A stretch of DNA of 64,000 nt from Methanomassiliicoccaceae archaeon (GTDB lineage Archaea > Thermoplasmatota > Thermoplasmata > Methanomassiliicoccales > Methanomethylophilaceae): contig PWHV01000022.1 in assembly GCA_003555025.1 (NCBI GenBank), positions 21,418-85,417 on the forward strand. Reading direction: 5' to 3'. This document shows, one piece after another, positions 17,501 to 26,413 of this stretch. Position numbers and translations under genes: made by a program. Every line of letters starts with the position of its first letter. Within the stretch, counting starts at the first letter, position 1. Below the pieces are notes generated by a model. The model made no database searches. It was not told where the DNA came from and saw nothing but the letters and a program-made list of their open reading frames with translations.

Positions 17501-18144
17501 GCGCGCTCCTTTTCAGGCGTATGCTCGACCGCATAGCGCAGCAGCACCCCGTCGCCGAGCCGCTCATGCCCCATGAAACGCAGGCGCAACGCGTCCACCC
17601 CGTCGCGGCCCTCGCCGTCGACCGGCGAAGGCGCGCCGGAGCCGCCGATCATCAACGGGCCCACGAAGACCAGGTACTCGTCCACCAGTCCATCCTCGAA
17701 CAGCGAGGCGATGAGCTCGCCGCCGCCCTCCACCATGACCGTGGCGACGCCGCGCCTGCCCAGCTCCTCCATGGCGGCCCTTAGGTCCACCCTCCCCTCG
17801 CCGCAGGCGAAGGAATCGGCGTCCGGCGGCGGGGAGGTGCCCTCGGCGTGGAACAGCAACGTCCCCGCCCGGGGGTCCAGGACCTTCGCGTCAGCGGGGG
17901 TGCGCCCGTTGGAGTCAACCACGACACGCAACGGCCCCTTTCCGGGAGGCAGTCCTTTGACGGTGAGATGCGGGTCGTCGGCCAGCACCGTCCCCACCCC
18001 CACCATTATGGCGTCGCTGTCGAGGCGGAGGCGCTTCACCCTCTTGATGTCCTCGTCGCTGGATATCCTCAGCTGGCGGCGGTCCCGTCCCGCTATCTTG
18101 CCGTCGGCGCTCATGGCGCAGTTGACTATGACCTTGGGCCTCAT
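17497..18144 (-). CDS. Diaminoribosylaminopyrimidinone phosphate reductase (riboflavin pathway)
   Basis: This 215-residue RibD C-terminal-type protein should reduce the ribose of the GTP-derived pyrimidine phosphate in riboflavin and F420 synthesis, using NAD(P)H. The N-terminus MRPKVIVNCAMSADGKIAG, then DSDAIMVGVGTVLADDP and VMVEGGGELIAS, are family motifs. The ATG at 18144 overlaps the rtcA stop (ATGA). The frame runs further upstream but lies inside rtcA. Its end overlaps the convergent ArsR-V4R gene by 4 bases. Confidence 0.9.
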   Translation of the reverse strand: MRPKVIVNCAMSADGKIAGRDRRQLRISSDEDIKRVKRLRLDSDAIMVGVGTVLADDPHLTVKGLPPGKGPLRVVVDSNGRTPADAKVLDPRAGTLLFHAEGTSPPPDADSFACGEGRVDLRAAMEELGRRGVATVMVEGGGELIASLFEDGLVDEYLVFVGPLMIGGSGAPSPVDGEGRDGVDALRLRFMGHERLGDGVLLRYAVEHTPEKERA

Positions 18145-19175
18145 CCACTCTCCTCCGGAATGACCTCGATGCGATATCCTTTCGGCAAACGGTAGACGGC
18201 GAAACTCACATCCAGGAAGGTCTCCAGCAGGTCCATCTGGCTGAGCAGGTGCTTGCTGATGCGCCACACCCGGAAGCTGCTGACGCCCTTCGCCAGTGCC
18301 ATGTAGGGCACCAGCTGGTCGGCGGCATGGACGTCCAGCGTGCCGCCGCCGTCCATCTCCACGATGAGGTCCTTGGCCGCCTCCTGCCCCACCACCTGCG
18401 CTGGGGTGCCCCGCGACCCCAGGGCGCTGGCTCCGAGCATGCCGTGGCGGAAGTCCGCCGCCAGTGATATCCCCGCCCCGGTGGAGCCGCCCTGCCGCTC
18501 GTCCCTCTCCACCTCGATGACCGCCAGGTCGGAGAGCATCTCCTGGCAGGACCAGGCCATCTCGTCGACGATCCTCCCCGGCAGGTTCTGACTGTAGCTC
18601 CGCGTCCTGACGCTCTGTATCTCGCCGAGCTCCTCGATGACCAGGGGCCTCAACTCCTTCGCCGGCCGCACCGTCACATTGACATGCCCCCTTCCCTGGG
18701 GGTAGAAGCCCCGTTCGACGATCTCCATCTCGGCCTCGACGCCCATCCGCGACAGCAACGGGAAGAGCACCTGAGGGTAGAAGTCGATGGGCGGGGCCCA
18801 TTTCACGTTGGTGCCGCCGTGGATCTCCATGCTCACCGCCGAGTCGTGCGATTGGGCGCAGAGCAGCATCGCCTGCAGCACCAGGCTGATGCTGCCGGCG
18901 CTGCCCACGTCAAAGACCATCTTGCTGGGGCCCCCCTCGCCGGGGCGGAAGACCAGCTCCCGCGACCCCGGCTGGTTGCCCACCACCCAGGAGTCGTTCA
19001 TTCCCGCCACCGCCCTGATGGCGGTGCAGTGCTGCCGCGACAGCCCTTGGGTGGGGCGGTTCTCGCGGATGTTGGTGAGACGGACGTCGTTGCCGGTGAG
19101 GGCGGCCAGGGCGATGGACGTGCGCACGATCTGCCCTCCGCCCTCCCCCCTGGAACCGTCAATCTCGATCATCAT
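18141..19175 (-). CDS. rtcA: RNA 3'-terminal phosphate cyclase
   Basis: RtcA uses ATP to turn an RNA 3'-phosphate into a 2',3'-cyclic phosphate. The signature IEIDGSRGEGGGQIVRTSIA opens the protein. HGGTNVKWAPP and the C-terminal LDVHAADQLVPYM, holding the adenylated histidine, are present. The start is taken at 19175 (MMIEIDG), after GGGTGAG. The second ATG at 19172 is equally possible. It is operonic with the riboflavin-pathway reductase, an unexplained pairing. Confidence 0.93.
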   Translation of the reverse strand: MMIEIDGSRGEGGGQIVRTSIALAALTGNDVRLTNIRENRPTQGLSRQHCTAIRAVAGMNDSWVVGNQPGSRELVFRPGEGGPSKMVFDVGSAGSISLVLQAMLLCAQSHDSAVSMEIHGGTNVKWAPPIDFYPQVLFPLLSRMGVEAEMEIVERGFYPQGRGHVNVTVRPAKELRPLVIEELGEIQSVRTRSYSQNLPGRIVDEMAWSCQEMLSDLAVIEVERDERQGGSTGAGISLAADFRHGMLGASALGSRGTPAQVVGQEAAKDLIVEMDGGGTLDVHAADQLVPYMALAKGVSSFRVWRISKHLLSQMDLLETFLDVSFAVYRLPKGYRIEVIPEESG

Positions 19176-19242
19176 CTCACCCGTCAAAAGACATATACGG
19201 GGCAATACAAAAGCTTAAGGTGGCCACAGCGGCCAACGCCGC

Positions 19243-20064
19243 TCAGGCCTGGCTCTTGATGTGCACATCGCGCTGCGGGAAGGGTATCTCGATGTCGTTC
19301 TCGGCGAAGGCCTCGGAGACGGCGGCGGTGAGGTCCCACTCCACCATCCAAAGGTCGTCGGTCTTGGTCCAGGCTCGCAGCTGCAGGTCCACAGAGGAGT
19401 CGCCGTAGCTCATGACGATGACCATGGGCTCCGGGTCGTCGTGGACGCGGGGGTCGCTCCTCATGAGGTCGATGCAGACCCTGATGGCCTTCTGCAGGTC
19501 GGACTTTTTGCTTACGTGCACATCCACCGCCGCCCTGCGGGTGGGCATGCGCGAGTGGTTGATTATGGGCGATCCCCATATCAGGCGGTTGGAAATGACT
19601 ATGTGCTGGTTGTCAAAGGTCCTTATCTCGGTTGACATCATGCCCACCATCTTGACCACGCCGAAATGGCCGGCGACCTCGACAATCTCATTGATGTCCA
19701 TCGGCCGCAGGGCGGCGATCCACACTCCGGAGGTGAGGTTGGTTACGGTGTCCTGCATGCCGAATCCGAGGATCAGGCCTATCACCGCCGACAGGCCTAG
19801 GACGACGGAGTCCACCGCCACGCCCAATGATGACAGGAAGACCAGCACCACTATGATGTACAGCAGTATGGTCAGCAGCCGGGCGAGGAACTCGCTGCCG
19901 AGGTCGGACAGCCTACTCCTCTTCAGGCTCTTATGGAAGAAGGAGGCCAGGAACTTGGCCGCGCTCAAACCGATGGCGAGGACCAGTAGGGAGAGCAGGA
20001 GCTCGAGCACGCTGAGACCGGTGAGCGGAATCTGTGTGTCCAGCCGGTCCAGGTTTAAGGCCAT
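19243..20064 (-). CDS. Small-conductance mechanosensitive channel, MscS family
   Basis: This 273-residue membrane protein has three hydrophobic helices in its first 125 residues. The pore helix leads into the family motif GFGMQDTVTNLTSGVWI. The cytoplasmic beta domain follows (DINEIVEVAGHFGVVKMVG, with TFDNQHIVISN). The end IPFPQRDVHIK is a typical MscS terminus. It should open under membrane tension and release solutes during osmotic downshock. Confidence 0.93.
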   Translation of the reverse strand: MALNLDRLDTQIPLTGLSVLELLLSLLVLAIGLSAAKFLASFFHKSLKRSRLSDLGSEFLARLLTILLYIIVVLVFLSSLGVAVDSVVLGLSAVIGLILGFGMQDTVTNLTSGVWIAALRPMDINEIVEVAGHFGVVKMVGMMSTEIRTFDNQHIVISNRLIWGSPIINHSRMPTRRAAVDVHVSKKSDLQKAIRVCIDLMRSDPRVHDDPEPMVIVMSYGDSSVDLQLRAWTKTDDLWMVEWDLTAAVSEAFAENDIEIPFPQRDVHIKSQA

Positions 20065-20170
20065 TCGTATCCTGCTCCTTAATGCGGGGGCGGCGCCCTC
20101 CCATTAAGGTCTGTTAGGCAGGCGGAGTTAGAAAAGCATTGCCCCCGAGGGCAACACCGATACGAAGGAA

Positions 20171-20245
20171 TGGTGCGACTGCCGGGATTCGAACCCGGGT
20201 TAGAGGCTTGGGAAGCCCCGGTCCTAACCACTAGACTACAGTCGC
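20171..20245 (-). tRNA. tRNA-Gly (CCC)
   Basis: On the minus strand the gene folds into a full cloverleaf: acceptor GCGACUG paired with CAGUCGC, a three-pair D stem, anticodon stem GGGGC/GCCUC around the loop UUCCCAA (anticodon CCC), and T arm CCGGG/CCCGG. The CCA end is encoded. A TATA-like GTTTTAAACC about 28 bp upstream (around 20270-20279) would be its promoter. Confidence 0.95.
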
Positions 20246-20361
20246 CTAGGACGGTGTATCAAATCCTGGTTTAAAACGCTTATCGCGCTCTCACGCTGGG
20301 TCGCTTGTAAGGGATGCGAAGGGTTTTATCTAAACGTAAGGTGATGGGCAATGCGGAACCC

Positions 20362-21666
20362 ATGAACGAGAAGCAGGTATACGTCGGGATGAGCGCCGAC
20401 CTGGTGCACCCCGGCCATCTGAACATAATCAAGAAGGCCGCCGAGATCGGCGAGGTAACGATAGGCCTTCTCACCGATGAGGCCATCGCCCGCTACAAGC
20501 GCCTGCCTTACATGCCGTACGAGCAGAGGAGGGCGGTGGTGGAGAGCATCAAAGGGGTGTCCCGCGTGGTGCCGCAGGAGAACTTGGACTACCGGCCCAA
20601 CCTGCGCCGCTATCGGCCCGACTACGTGGTGCACGGCGACGACTGGAAGGAAGGGGTGCAGAAGGAGGTCCGCCAGCAGGTGATCGACGCCCTTCAGGAG
20701 TGGGGAGGCGAGCTGGTGGAGGTGCCCTACACCGAGGGCATCTCCTCCACCGCCCTCAACAAGGCCATCAAGGAGATAGGCACCACCCCCGACGTCAGGC
20801 GCTCGAAGCTGGCGCGGCTGCTCAAGGCCAAGCCCATCGTCAGGCTGCTGGAGGCCCACAACGGCCTCACCGGCCTCATCGTCGAGAACGTCAGCGTGAA
20901 CGACGACAACGGCAGGGCGGAGTTCGACGGGATATGGGCGAGCTCGCTGACGGAGTCCACCGCCAAGGGCAAGCCCGACATCGAGGCGGTGGACGTCAGC
21001 TCGCGGGTGACGACGCTGAACGAGATGCTGGAGGTGACCACGAAACCGATAGTCTTCGATGCCGACACCGGGGGGAAGATAGAGCACTTCCAGTTCACGG
21101 TGCGCACCCTGGAGCGCCTGGGGGTGTCCGCCGCCATCATCGAGGACAAGACCGGCCTGAAGAAGAACTCCCTCTTCGGCACCGACGTGGAGCAGACCCA
21201 GGACAGCATCGGCAACTTCTGCGCCAAGATACGGGCGGGCAGGGCGGCCCGGGTCACCGACGAGTTCATGGTCATCGCCAGGATCGAGAGCCTCATCCTG
21301 GGCAGGGGTATGGAGGACGCCCTGGAGCGCGCCCGCGCCTACGTGGAAGCGGGCGCGGACGGCATACTGATACACAGCCGCTCCCCGGAGCCGGACGAGA
21401 TATTCGAGTTCTGCGACGGCTACGTGGCCATCCCCGACCGGGTGCCGTTGTTCGTGGTCCCCACCAGCTACAACCAGGTCACCGAGGACGAGCTCCAGGC
21501 CCGCGGCGTGAACGCGGTGATATACGCCAACCACCTGATACGCGCCGCCTACCCGGCGATGATGGAGGTGGCATCCTCGATACTCAGCAACCGCCGCTCG
21601 GCGGAGGCCGACTCCCGGCTGATGTCCATAAAGGACGTCATCGAGCTGATACCCGGTGGCAAGTGA
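20362..21666 (+). CDS. pepM: Cytidylyltransferase-PEP mutase fusion (phosphonate synthesis)
   Basis: This 434-residue protein has two domains. Residues 1-150 are a CTP-type nucleotidyltransferase with HPGH at 16-19 and ISST at 127-130. The rest is an isocitrate-lyase-fold PEP mutase with the diagnostic [10 protein letters not shown] at 261-270. PEP mutase rearranges PEP to phosphonopyruvate, the entry step of nearly all natural phosphonates. The fused domain suggests CMP-activation of a phosphonate. I chose ATG 20362 because a TATA-like TTTTATCT lies near 20324 and homologues begin at this point. ATG 20314 and 20344 are in frame upstream. Confidence 0.93.
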   Translation: MNEKQVYVGMSADLVHPGHLNIIKKAAEIGEVTIGLLTDEAIARYKRLPYMPYEQRRAVVESIKGVSRVVPQENLDYRPNLRRYRPDYVVHGDDWKEGVQKEVRQQVIDALQEWGGELVEVPYTEGISSTALNKAIKEIGTTPDVRRSKLARLLKAKPIVRLLEAHNGLTGLIVENVSVNDDNGRAEFDGIWASSLTESTAKGKPDIEAVDVSSRVTTLNEMLEVTTKPIVFDADTGGKIEHFQFTVRTLERLGVSAAIIEDKTGLKKNSLFGTDVEQTQDSIGNFCAKIRAGRAARVTDEFMVIARIESLILGRGMEDALERARAYVEAGADGILIHSRSPEPDEIFEFCDGYVAIPDRVPLFVVPTSYNQVTEDELQARGVNAVIYANHLIRAAYPAMMEVASSILSNRRSAEADSRLMSIKDVIELIPGGK

Positions 21667-22772
21667 TGATCCCTCCCAAGGAAGTATGCGACGCGCTGAC
21701 CGCCAAGGGTCTTGACGCCTTCATCGGCGTGCCGGACTCCCTGCTGAAGGACTTCTGCGCCTTCGTATCCGGCTGCGGCCTGCATCACGTGGTCGCCGCC
21801 AACGAGGGCAACGCCGTCGCCCTCGCCGCCGGCCGCTACATCGGCAGCGGCCGGCCGTCAATGGTGTACATGCAGAACTCCGGCATCGGCAACGCCGTGA
21901 ACCCACTGCTGTCCCTGGCGGATCCCGAGGTCTACGGCATACCGCTGATGCTGATGATCGGCTGGAGGGGGGAGCCGGGCAGCAAGGACGAGCCCCAGCA
22001 CGTGAAGCAGGGCAAGGTCACCCTGGAGCTCTTGAAGTCCATGGGCGTACCGTATATGGTCATGGACTCCGCCACCGAGAACGTGGCGGAGAAGGTCTCC
22101 GCCCTCTACGACCGCATGATGGAGCGGCGCGGGCCGGTGGCGCTGGTGGTGCGCTCGGGGGCGTTCGAGCGCTGCAGCTGCCAGCACCGCTTCGATGACT
22201 ATCCGATGTCGAGGGAGGAGGCGCTGCAGACCGTCCTGGATTCAGTGGGTCCCGAGGACGTGACGGTCTGCACCACCGGCAAGGCCTCGCGCGAGCTCTA
22301 CGAGCTGCGGGAGGGCCGTGGCGAGGGCCACGGTAACGACTTCCTCACCGTGGGCTCCATGGGCCACGCGTCCTCCATCGCCCTGGGGATCGCGACCGCC
22401 CGTCCGGAGAGGAGGGTGCTGTGCATCGACGGCGACGGGTCGATGCTGATGCACATGGGCGCCATGGCCGTCATCGGCCAGAGCGATGCGCCCCTCCTCA
22501 CGCACGTGGTGATCAACAACGGCGCCCACGAGTCGGTGGGGGGCCAGCCCACCGTCGCCCACGCGCTGGACATGCCCGCCATCGCCAGCGCCTGCGGCTA
22601 CCGCCGCCCGGCCAGGGCGGATACCGCCGCCGATCTGGCCGATGCCCTGGCATCGGGGGCGGACTTCGTGGAGGTCCGTGTGAGCCCCGGGTCGCGGGCC
22701 GACCTCGGCCGTCCCCGCGGCTCCCCCTCCGATAACATGAAAAAGCTGATGCGCACATTGGAGGTACGGTGA
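21666..22772 (+). CDS. ppd: Phosphonopyruvate decarboxylase
   Basis: This thiamine-diphosphate enzyme decarboxylates phosphonopyruvate to phosphonoacetaldehyde and so pulls the unfavourable mutase reaction forward. The 368-residue chain has the cofactor-activating glutamate in AANEGNAV (Glu47) and the ThDP motif from GDG at 256 to NN at 284-285. It overlaps pepM at TGATG. The order pepM-ppd is the standard phosphonate module, which separates it from sulfopyruvate decarboxylase. Confidence 0.93.
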   Translation: MIPPKEVCDALTAKGLDAFIGVPDSLLKDFCAFVSGCGLHHVVAANEGNAVALAAGRYIGSGRPSMVYMQNSGIGNAVNPLLSLADPEVYGIPLMLMIGWRGEPGSKDEPQHVKQGKVTLELLKSMGVPYMVMDSATENVAEKVSALYDRMMERRGPVALVVRSGAFERCSCQHRFDDYPMSREEALQTVLDSVGPEDVTVCTTGKASRELYELREGRGEGHGNDFLTVGSMGHASSIALGIATARPERRVLCIDGDGSMLMHMGAMAVIGQSDAPLLTHVVINNGAHESVGGQPTVAHALDMPAIASACGYRRPARADTAADLADALASGADFVEVRVSPGSRADLGRPRGSPSDNMKKLMRTLEVR

Positions 22773-23902
22773 ATCACATGTGGTCTTTCCATCTTCCCAC
22801 CGAGGTCCTGTTCGGCAACGGCGTCTACGGGGACATGCCCCTGCCGGAGGGGGATAGGGTGCTGGTGGTCACCACCTCCGGCTCCACGGAGCGGGGCACG
22901 CTGGCCCCCCTCATGGAGCGCATGGCCGACAGGAAGGTCGAGATGTTCACCGGCGTCAGGCCGAACCCCGACCTCGACGGGATCGACGAGGCGGCCGACG
23001 GCATGCGCCGCCTGGGCATCGAGGCGGTGGTGGCCGTGGGCGGCGGGAGCAGCATCGACACCGCTAAGGCGCTTGCAAGGCTCCTGCCCAATCCCGGGCT
23101 CACCCTCTCCGACAACCTCAGGGGAGGCAAGGCGGCGAAGGAGCCGCCGCTGCCGCTGACGGCGGTGCCCACCACCTCCGGGACAGGGTCTGAGGTGACC
23201 CCCTTCGCCACCATATGGGACCGCCGCGACGAGGTCAAGAGGTCGGTGGACGGCAAGGGCGTCTTCCCCGCACGGGCGGTGGTGGACCCGATGCTCACCC
23301 TCACGCTCCCCCGCGACCAGACCATCGCCACCGGGATGGACGCCATCTCTCACTCCTTCGAATCGATATGGAACAGCGACACCACCCCGGTGAGCACCTA
23401 TTTCGCATTCAGCTCCCTCTCGTTGTCATTGGATTCCCTGGCGCGGGCGGCGGCCGACGGCTCCGACATCGAGGCGCGGGAGCTGATGTCCGAGGCCAGC
23501 CTCCTGGCGGGCATGTCCATCAGCCAGACCCGCACCGCCGTGGCCCATTCCATGAGCTACCCCATCACCATGGAGATGGGCCTGGACCACGGCATAGCCT
23601 GCTCGTTGATGCTGCCGGAGCTGCTGCGCTACAACGCCGGGGCCGACGACGGCCGCCTGCAGGCGCTGTCCATGGGCCTGGGGTACCGCGGGCCCGAGGA
23701 GCTGGCCGAGGGCCTGGAGGACCTGCAGACCGACCTGGGCCTCGATGCGATGTACCGCGGTTGCGAGGAGGTCGACATCCTAAGCCTGGACAAGCGGATG
23801 CTCGCCGACAGCAGGGCGGCGAACAACATGCGCCCGGTGGGAGAGGAGGAGCTGCGCCGCATCCTATCGGACATGGACGCCCGCCTGCGGCGGGGACCAT
23901 AA
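22769..23902 (+). CDS. Fe-dependent alcohol dehydrogenase, probable phosphonoacetaldehyde reductase
   Basis: This 377-residue group III alcohol dehydrogenase has the NAD loop AVGGGSSIDTAKA and metal ligands Asp191, His195, His260 and His274 (GMDAISHS, AVAHSM, GLDHGIAC). In the cluster it most likely reduces phosphonoacetaldehyde to 2-hydroxyethylphosphonate, as PhpC-type enzymes do. No aminotransferase for 2-aminoethylphosphonate is present, which supports the reductive branch. The GTG start overlaps the ppd stop. ATG 22778 is an alternative. Confidence 0.88.
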   Translation: MNHMWSFHLPTEVLFGNGVYGDMPLPEGDRVLVVTTSGSTERGTLAPLMERMADRKVEMFTGVRPNPDLDGIDEAADGMRRLGIEAVVAVGGGSSIDTAKALARLLPNPGLTLSDNLRGGKAAKEPPLPLTAVPTTSGTGSEVTPFATIWDRRDEVKRSVDGKGVFPARAVVDPMLTLTLPRDQTIATGMDAISHSFESIWNSDTTPVSTYFAFSSLSLSLDSLARAAADGSDIEARELMSEASLLAGMSISQTRTAVAHSMSYPITMEMGLDHGIACSLMLPELLRYNAGADDGRLQALSMGLGYRGPEELAEGLEDLQTDLGLDAMYRGCEEVDILSLDKRMLADSRAANNMRPVGEEELRRILSDMDARLRRGP

Positions 23903-23934
23903 GCGATTTCATCCGCTAACGGTATCAATTCACC

Positions 23935-24846
23935 ATGCCCTCCTACGCGGTGCTGCATCGCAGCGGCGATCTCCGCCGCCGCGCTGAGGAGGCGGTCGCC
24001 GCCCTCGCCGACTGCCGCTGCTGCCCTCACGAATGCGGCGTCGACCGCCTGTCGGGAGAGACGGGATTCTGCGGCGTCGGCCGCCACGCGCTGGTGGCCA
24101 GCTACGGCCCCCATTTCGGCGAGGAGCCGCCGCTGGTGGGCAGGAGGGGCTCGGGGACCATCTTCTTCGCCGGCTGCAACATGCGCTGCGATTACTGCCA
24201 GAACCATGACATCAGCCAGGAGCGTCACGGTCGCGCCGTCGATGCCCGCGGGCTCGCCGACATCATGCTCCAGCTGCAGGACATGGGCTGCCACAACGTC
24301 AACCTGGGGACCCCGTCGCACGTGGTCCCCCATCTGCTGGAGGCCTTGGACCTGGCGGCCGCCGACGGCCTCCGCCTGCCGCTGGTGTACAACAGCGGAG
24401 GCTACGACTCCCTCTCGGCCCTGGAGCTGCTCGATGGCGTGGTGGACATCTACATGCCCGACGCCAAGTACGACGACGAGGCGACGGCGCGGTCCTTCTC
24501 CAACGTTGAGGACTACCGGCGCATCATGCGCTCCGCCCTCCGGGAGATGCACCGCCAGGTCGGCGACCTGGTGCTGGAGGACGGCGTCGCCGTCCGCGGC
24601 ATGGTGATCCGCCACCTCGTCCTCCCGCAAGGGATGTCCGGCAGCGACGGGGTGCTGCGCTTCATCGCCGAGGAGCTGTCCCGCGACAGTTACGTGAACA
24701 TAATGGACCAGTACCGTCCGGGATGGAAGGTTCTTTCCTCCCCGCAGGAAAAGCACCGCCCCTTGGCCCGCCGCACAAGCGGCGAGGAGCACCGCCGCGC
24801 CCTCCAGGCGGCCCGCTCGCAGGGCCTGCACCGCTTGGCGCGGTGA
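23935..24846 (+). CDS. Radical SAM protein, PflA-like
   Basis: This 303-residue protein has the radical SAM cluster CNMRCDYC (Cys81, Cys85, Cys88) preceded by GTIFFAG, as in pyruvate-formate-lyase activase relatives. An N-terminal cysteine-rich segment (CRCCPHECGVDR, then GFCGVG) could bind metal. The core resembles the uncharacterised PflA-like archaeal group near AmmeMemoRadiSam proteins. The stop-to-start gap after the dehydrogenase is 32 bases, so it may be part of the phosphonate operon, but no substrate can be named. Confidence 0.85.
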   Translation: MPSYAVLHRSGDLRRRAEEAVAALADCRCCPHECGVDRLSGETGFCGVGRHALVASYGPHFGEEPPLVGRRGSGTIFFAGCNMRCDYCQNHDISQERHGRAVDARGLADIMLQLQDMGCHNVNLGTPSHVVPHLLEALDLAAADGLRLPLVYNSGGYDSLSALELLDGVVDIYMPDAKYDDEATARSFSNVEDYRRIMRSALREMHRQVGDLVLEDGVAVRGMVIRHLVLPQGMSGSDGVLRFIAEELSRDSYVNIMDQYRPGWKVLSSPQEKHRPLARRTSGEEHRRALQAARSQGLHRLAR

Positions 24847-24871
24847 GAATTGGAAAAAACGGTTTGAAAGG

Positions 24872-26311
24872 TCAGACCAGGTCATCCTCGCTCAGGCCCA
24901 AGCCAACGGCGACGCGGCGGCCGTAGTCGGCATCGGCCTTGAAGAAACTCTTCACCTGGCGCTGCTGGATGTCGCGGCGGGCGTTGCCCAGATGCGCCAC
25001 GATGTTCTTCACCAGGTTGGCACGGTCCTGGTCGTTCATGGCCTTATTGTACAGCGCCCCGGCCTGCACGAAGTCGTCGTTCCCGTGCTTGTAGGGCTGG
25101 CGCCCCGCCATCCCCGCGACCTGGTACATCGGCTCGCCCTCCCCGGGCACCGGGTCGGCGGCGTAATGGCTGTTAGGCCAGTAGTTGGGCCCGTCCCCCA
25201 TGTTGCCGTCGGTGCGCATGGCGCCGTCGCGCTGGTAGTTGTCCACCTTGGCCTTGCTGGCGTTCACCGGTATCTGGTGGTAGTTGGCGCCCAGGCGGTA
25301 GCGGTGGGCGTCCGGGTAGGCGAAGAGCCTCCCCTGCAGCATCTTGTCCTCCGAGGCGGCGATGCCGGGCACGAAGTTGCCAGGGGAGAACGCCGCCTGC
25401 TCCACCTCAGCGAAGTAGTTGGCCGGGTTGCGGTCGAGCACCATCCTGCCGATGTCCATCGGCGGATAGTCCCCGTGGGGCCAGACCTTGGTCACGTCGA
25501 AGGGGTCGAAGCGGTACTCCTCCGCCTCCTCCGGGGTCATGATCTGCACCTGCAGCGTCCAGGATGGGGGATCGCCCCTCTCGATGGCCTCGTGGAGGTC
25601 GCGGGTGGCGTGGTCAGGGTCCTTGCCCTTCACCTCCTCCGCCTCCTCCATGGTGAGGTTCTCGACGCCCTGGTCGGTCTTGAAGTGGTACTTCACATAG
25701 AACATCTCGCCCCGGTAGTTGTACCACTTGAAGGTGTGGCTGCCGTAGCCGTTCATGTTGCGGTAGCTGCGCGGCGTGCCGCGGTCGGAGAACAGTATGG
25801 TCACCTGGTGCACCGACTCCGGGGTGAGCGACAGGAAGTCCCAGAACATGTCCGGGTCCTTGAGATTGGTCCCCGGCTTCCGTTTCTGGGTATGGATGAA
25901 GTCAGGGAACTTCAGCGGGTCGCGGATGAAGAACACCGGGGTGTTGTTACCCACCAAGTCGTAGTTCCCGTCCTCGGTGTAGAACTTGACCGCGAAGCCG
26001 CGCGGGTCCCTCTCCGCGTCGGCGGAGCCCTTCTCCCCGCCGACGGTCGAGAAGCGCACGAACACCTCGGTGCGCTTCCCCACCTCGGAGAGGAACTTGG
26101 CCTTGGTCCATTCGCTCACGTCCTTGGTCAGTTCGAAGTAGCCCCCGGCGCCGGTGCCCTTGGCGTGCACCACCCTCTCGGGGATCCTCTCGCGGTTGAA
26201 ATGTGCCAGCTTCTCCACCAGGTGGACGTCCTGTATCAGCACCGGGCCGGGGTTCCCCGCCGTCATACTGTCCAGGTCGTTCTCCACCGGTCGCCCGAAG
26301 TTAGTCGTCAT
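24872..26311 (-). CDS. katA: Monofunctional heme catalase
   Basis: Catalase degrades hydrogen peroxide. The 479-residue length is that of small-subunit clade 3 enzymes. The distal histidine is in [13 protein letters not shown], the distal asparagine region is [14 protein letters not shown], and the heme tyrosine is in [14 protein letters not shown]. The start is taken at 26311 ([11 protein letters not shown]). An AT-rich GCATATTTT about 33 bp upstream would be the TATA box. A run of six T on the minus strand follows the stop. It stands alone, not in an operon. Confidence 0.95.
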   Translation of the reverse strand: MTTNFGRPVENDLDSMTAGNPGPVLIQDVHLVEKLAHFNRERIPERVVHAKGTGAGGYFELTKDVSEWTKAKFLSEVGKRTEVFVRFSTVGGEKGSADAERDPRGFAVKFYTEDGNYDLVGNNTPVFFIRDPLKFPDFIHTQKRKPGTNLKDPDMFWDFLSLTPESVHQVTILFSDRGTPRSYRNMNGYGSHTFKWYNYRGEMFYVKYHFKTDQGVENLTMEEAEEVKGKDPDHATRDLHEAIERGDPPSWTLQVQIMTPEEAEEYRFDPFDVTKVWPHGDYPPMDIGRMVLDRNPANYFAEVEQAAFSPGNFVPGIAASEDKMLQGRLFAYPDAHRYRLGANYHQIPVNASKAKVDNYQRDGAMRTDGNMGDGPNYWPNSHYAADPVPGEGEPMYQVAGMAGRQPYKHGNDDFVQAGALYNKAMNDQDRANLVKNIVAHLGNARRDIQQRQVKSFFKADADYGRRVAVGLGLSEDDLV

Positions 26312-26413
26312 CCTTTTCAGATCCTCGCCCCCTTGCAGGGAAAATATGCACGGGCCAAGCATTTAAGTTTCACCGAAGCGACGACGACTTGGTAGCTCCG
26401 CGCCCCGGTATGC

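Noticed and set aside
18145..18801. Long N-terminal extension of the riboflavin-pathway reductase
   Set aside because: It is the rtcA gene read in another frame; the ATGA overlap start at 18144 gives a normal family length.
24992..26395. A 467-residue open frame opposite catalase
   Set aside because: Antisense shadow; catalase catalytic residues are all present on the minus strand.
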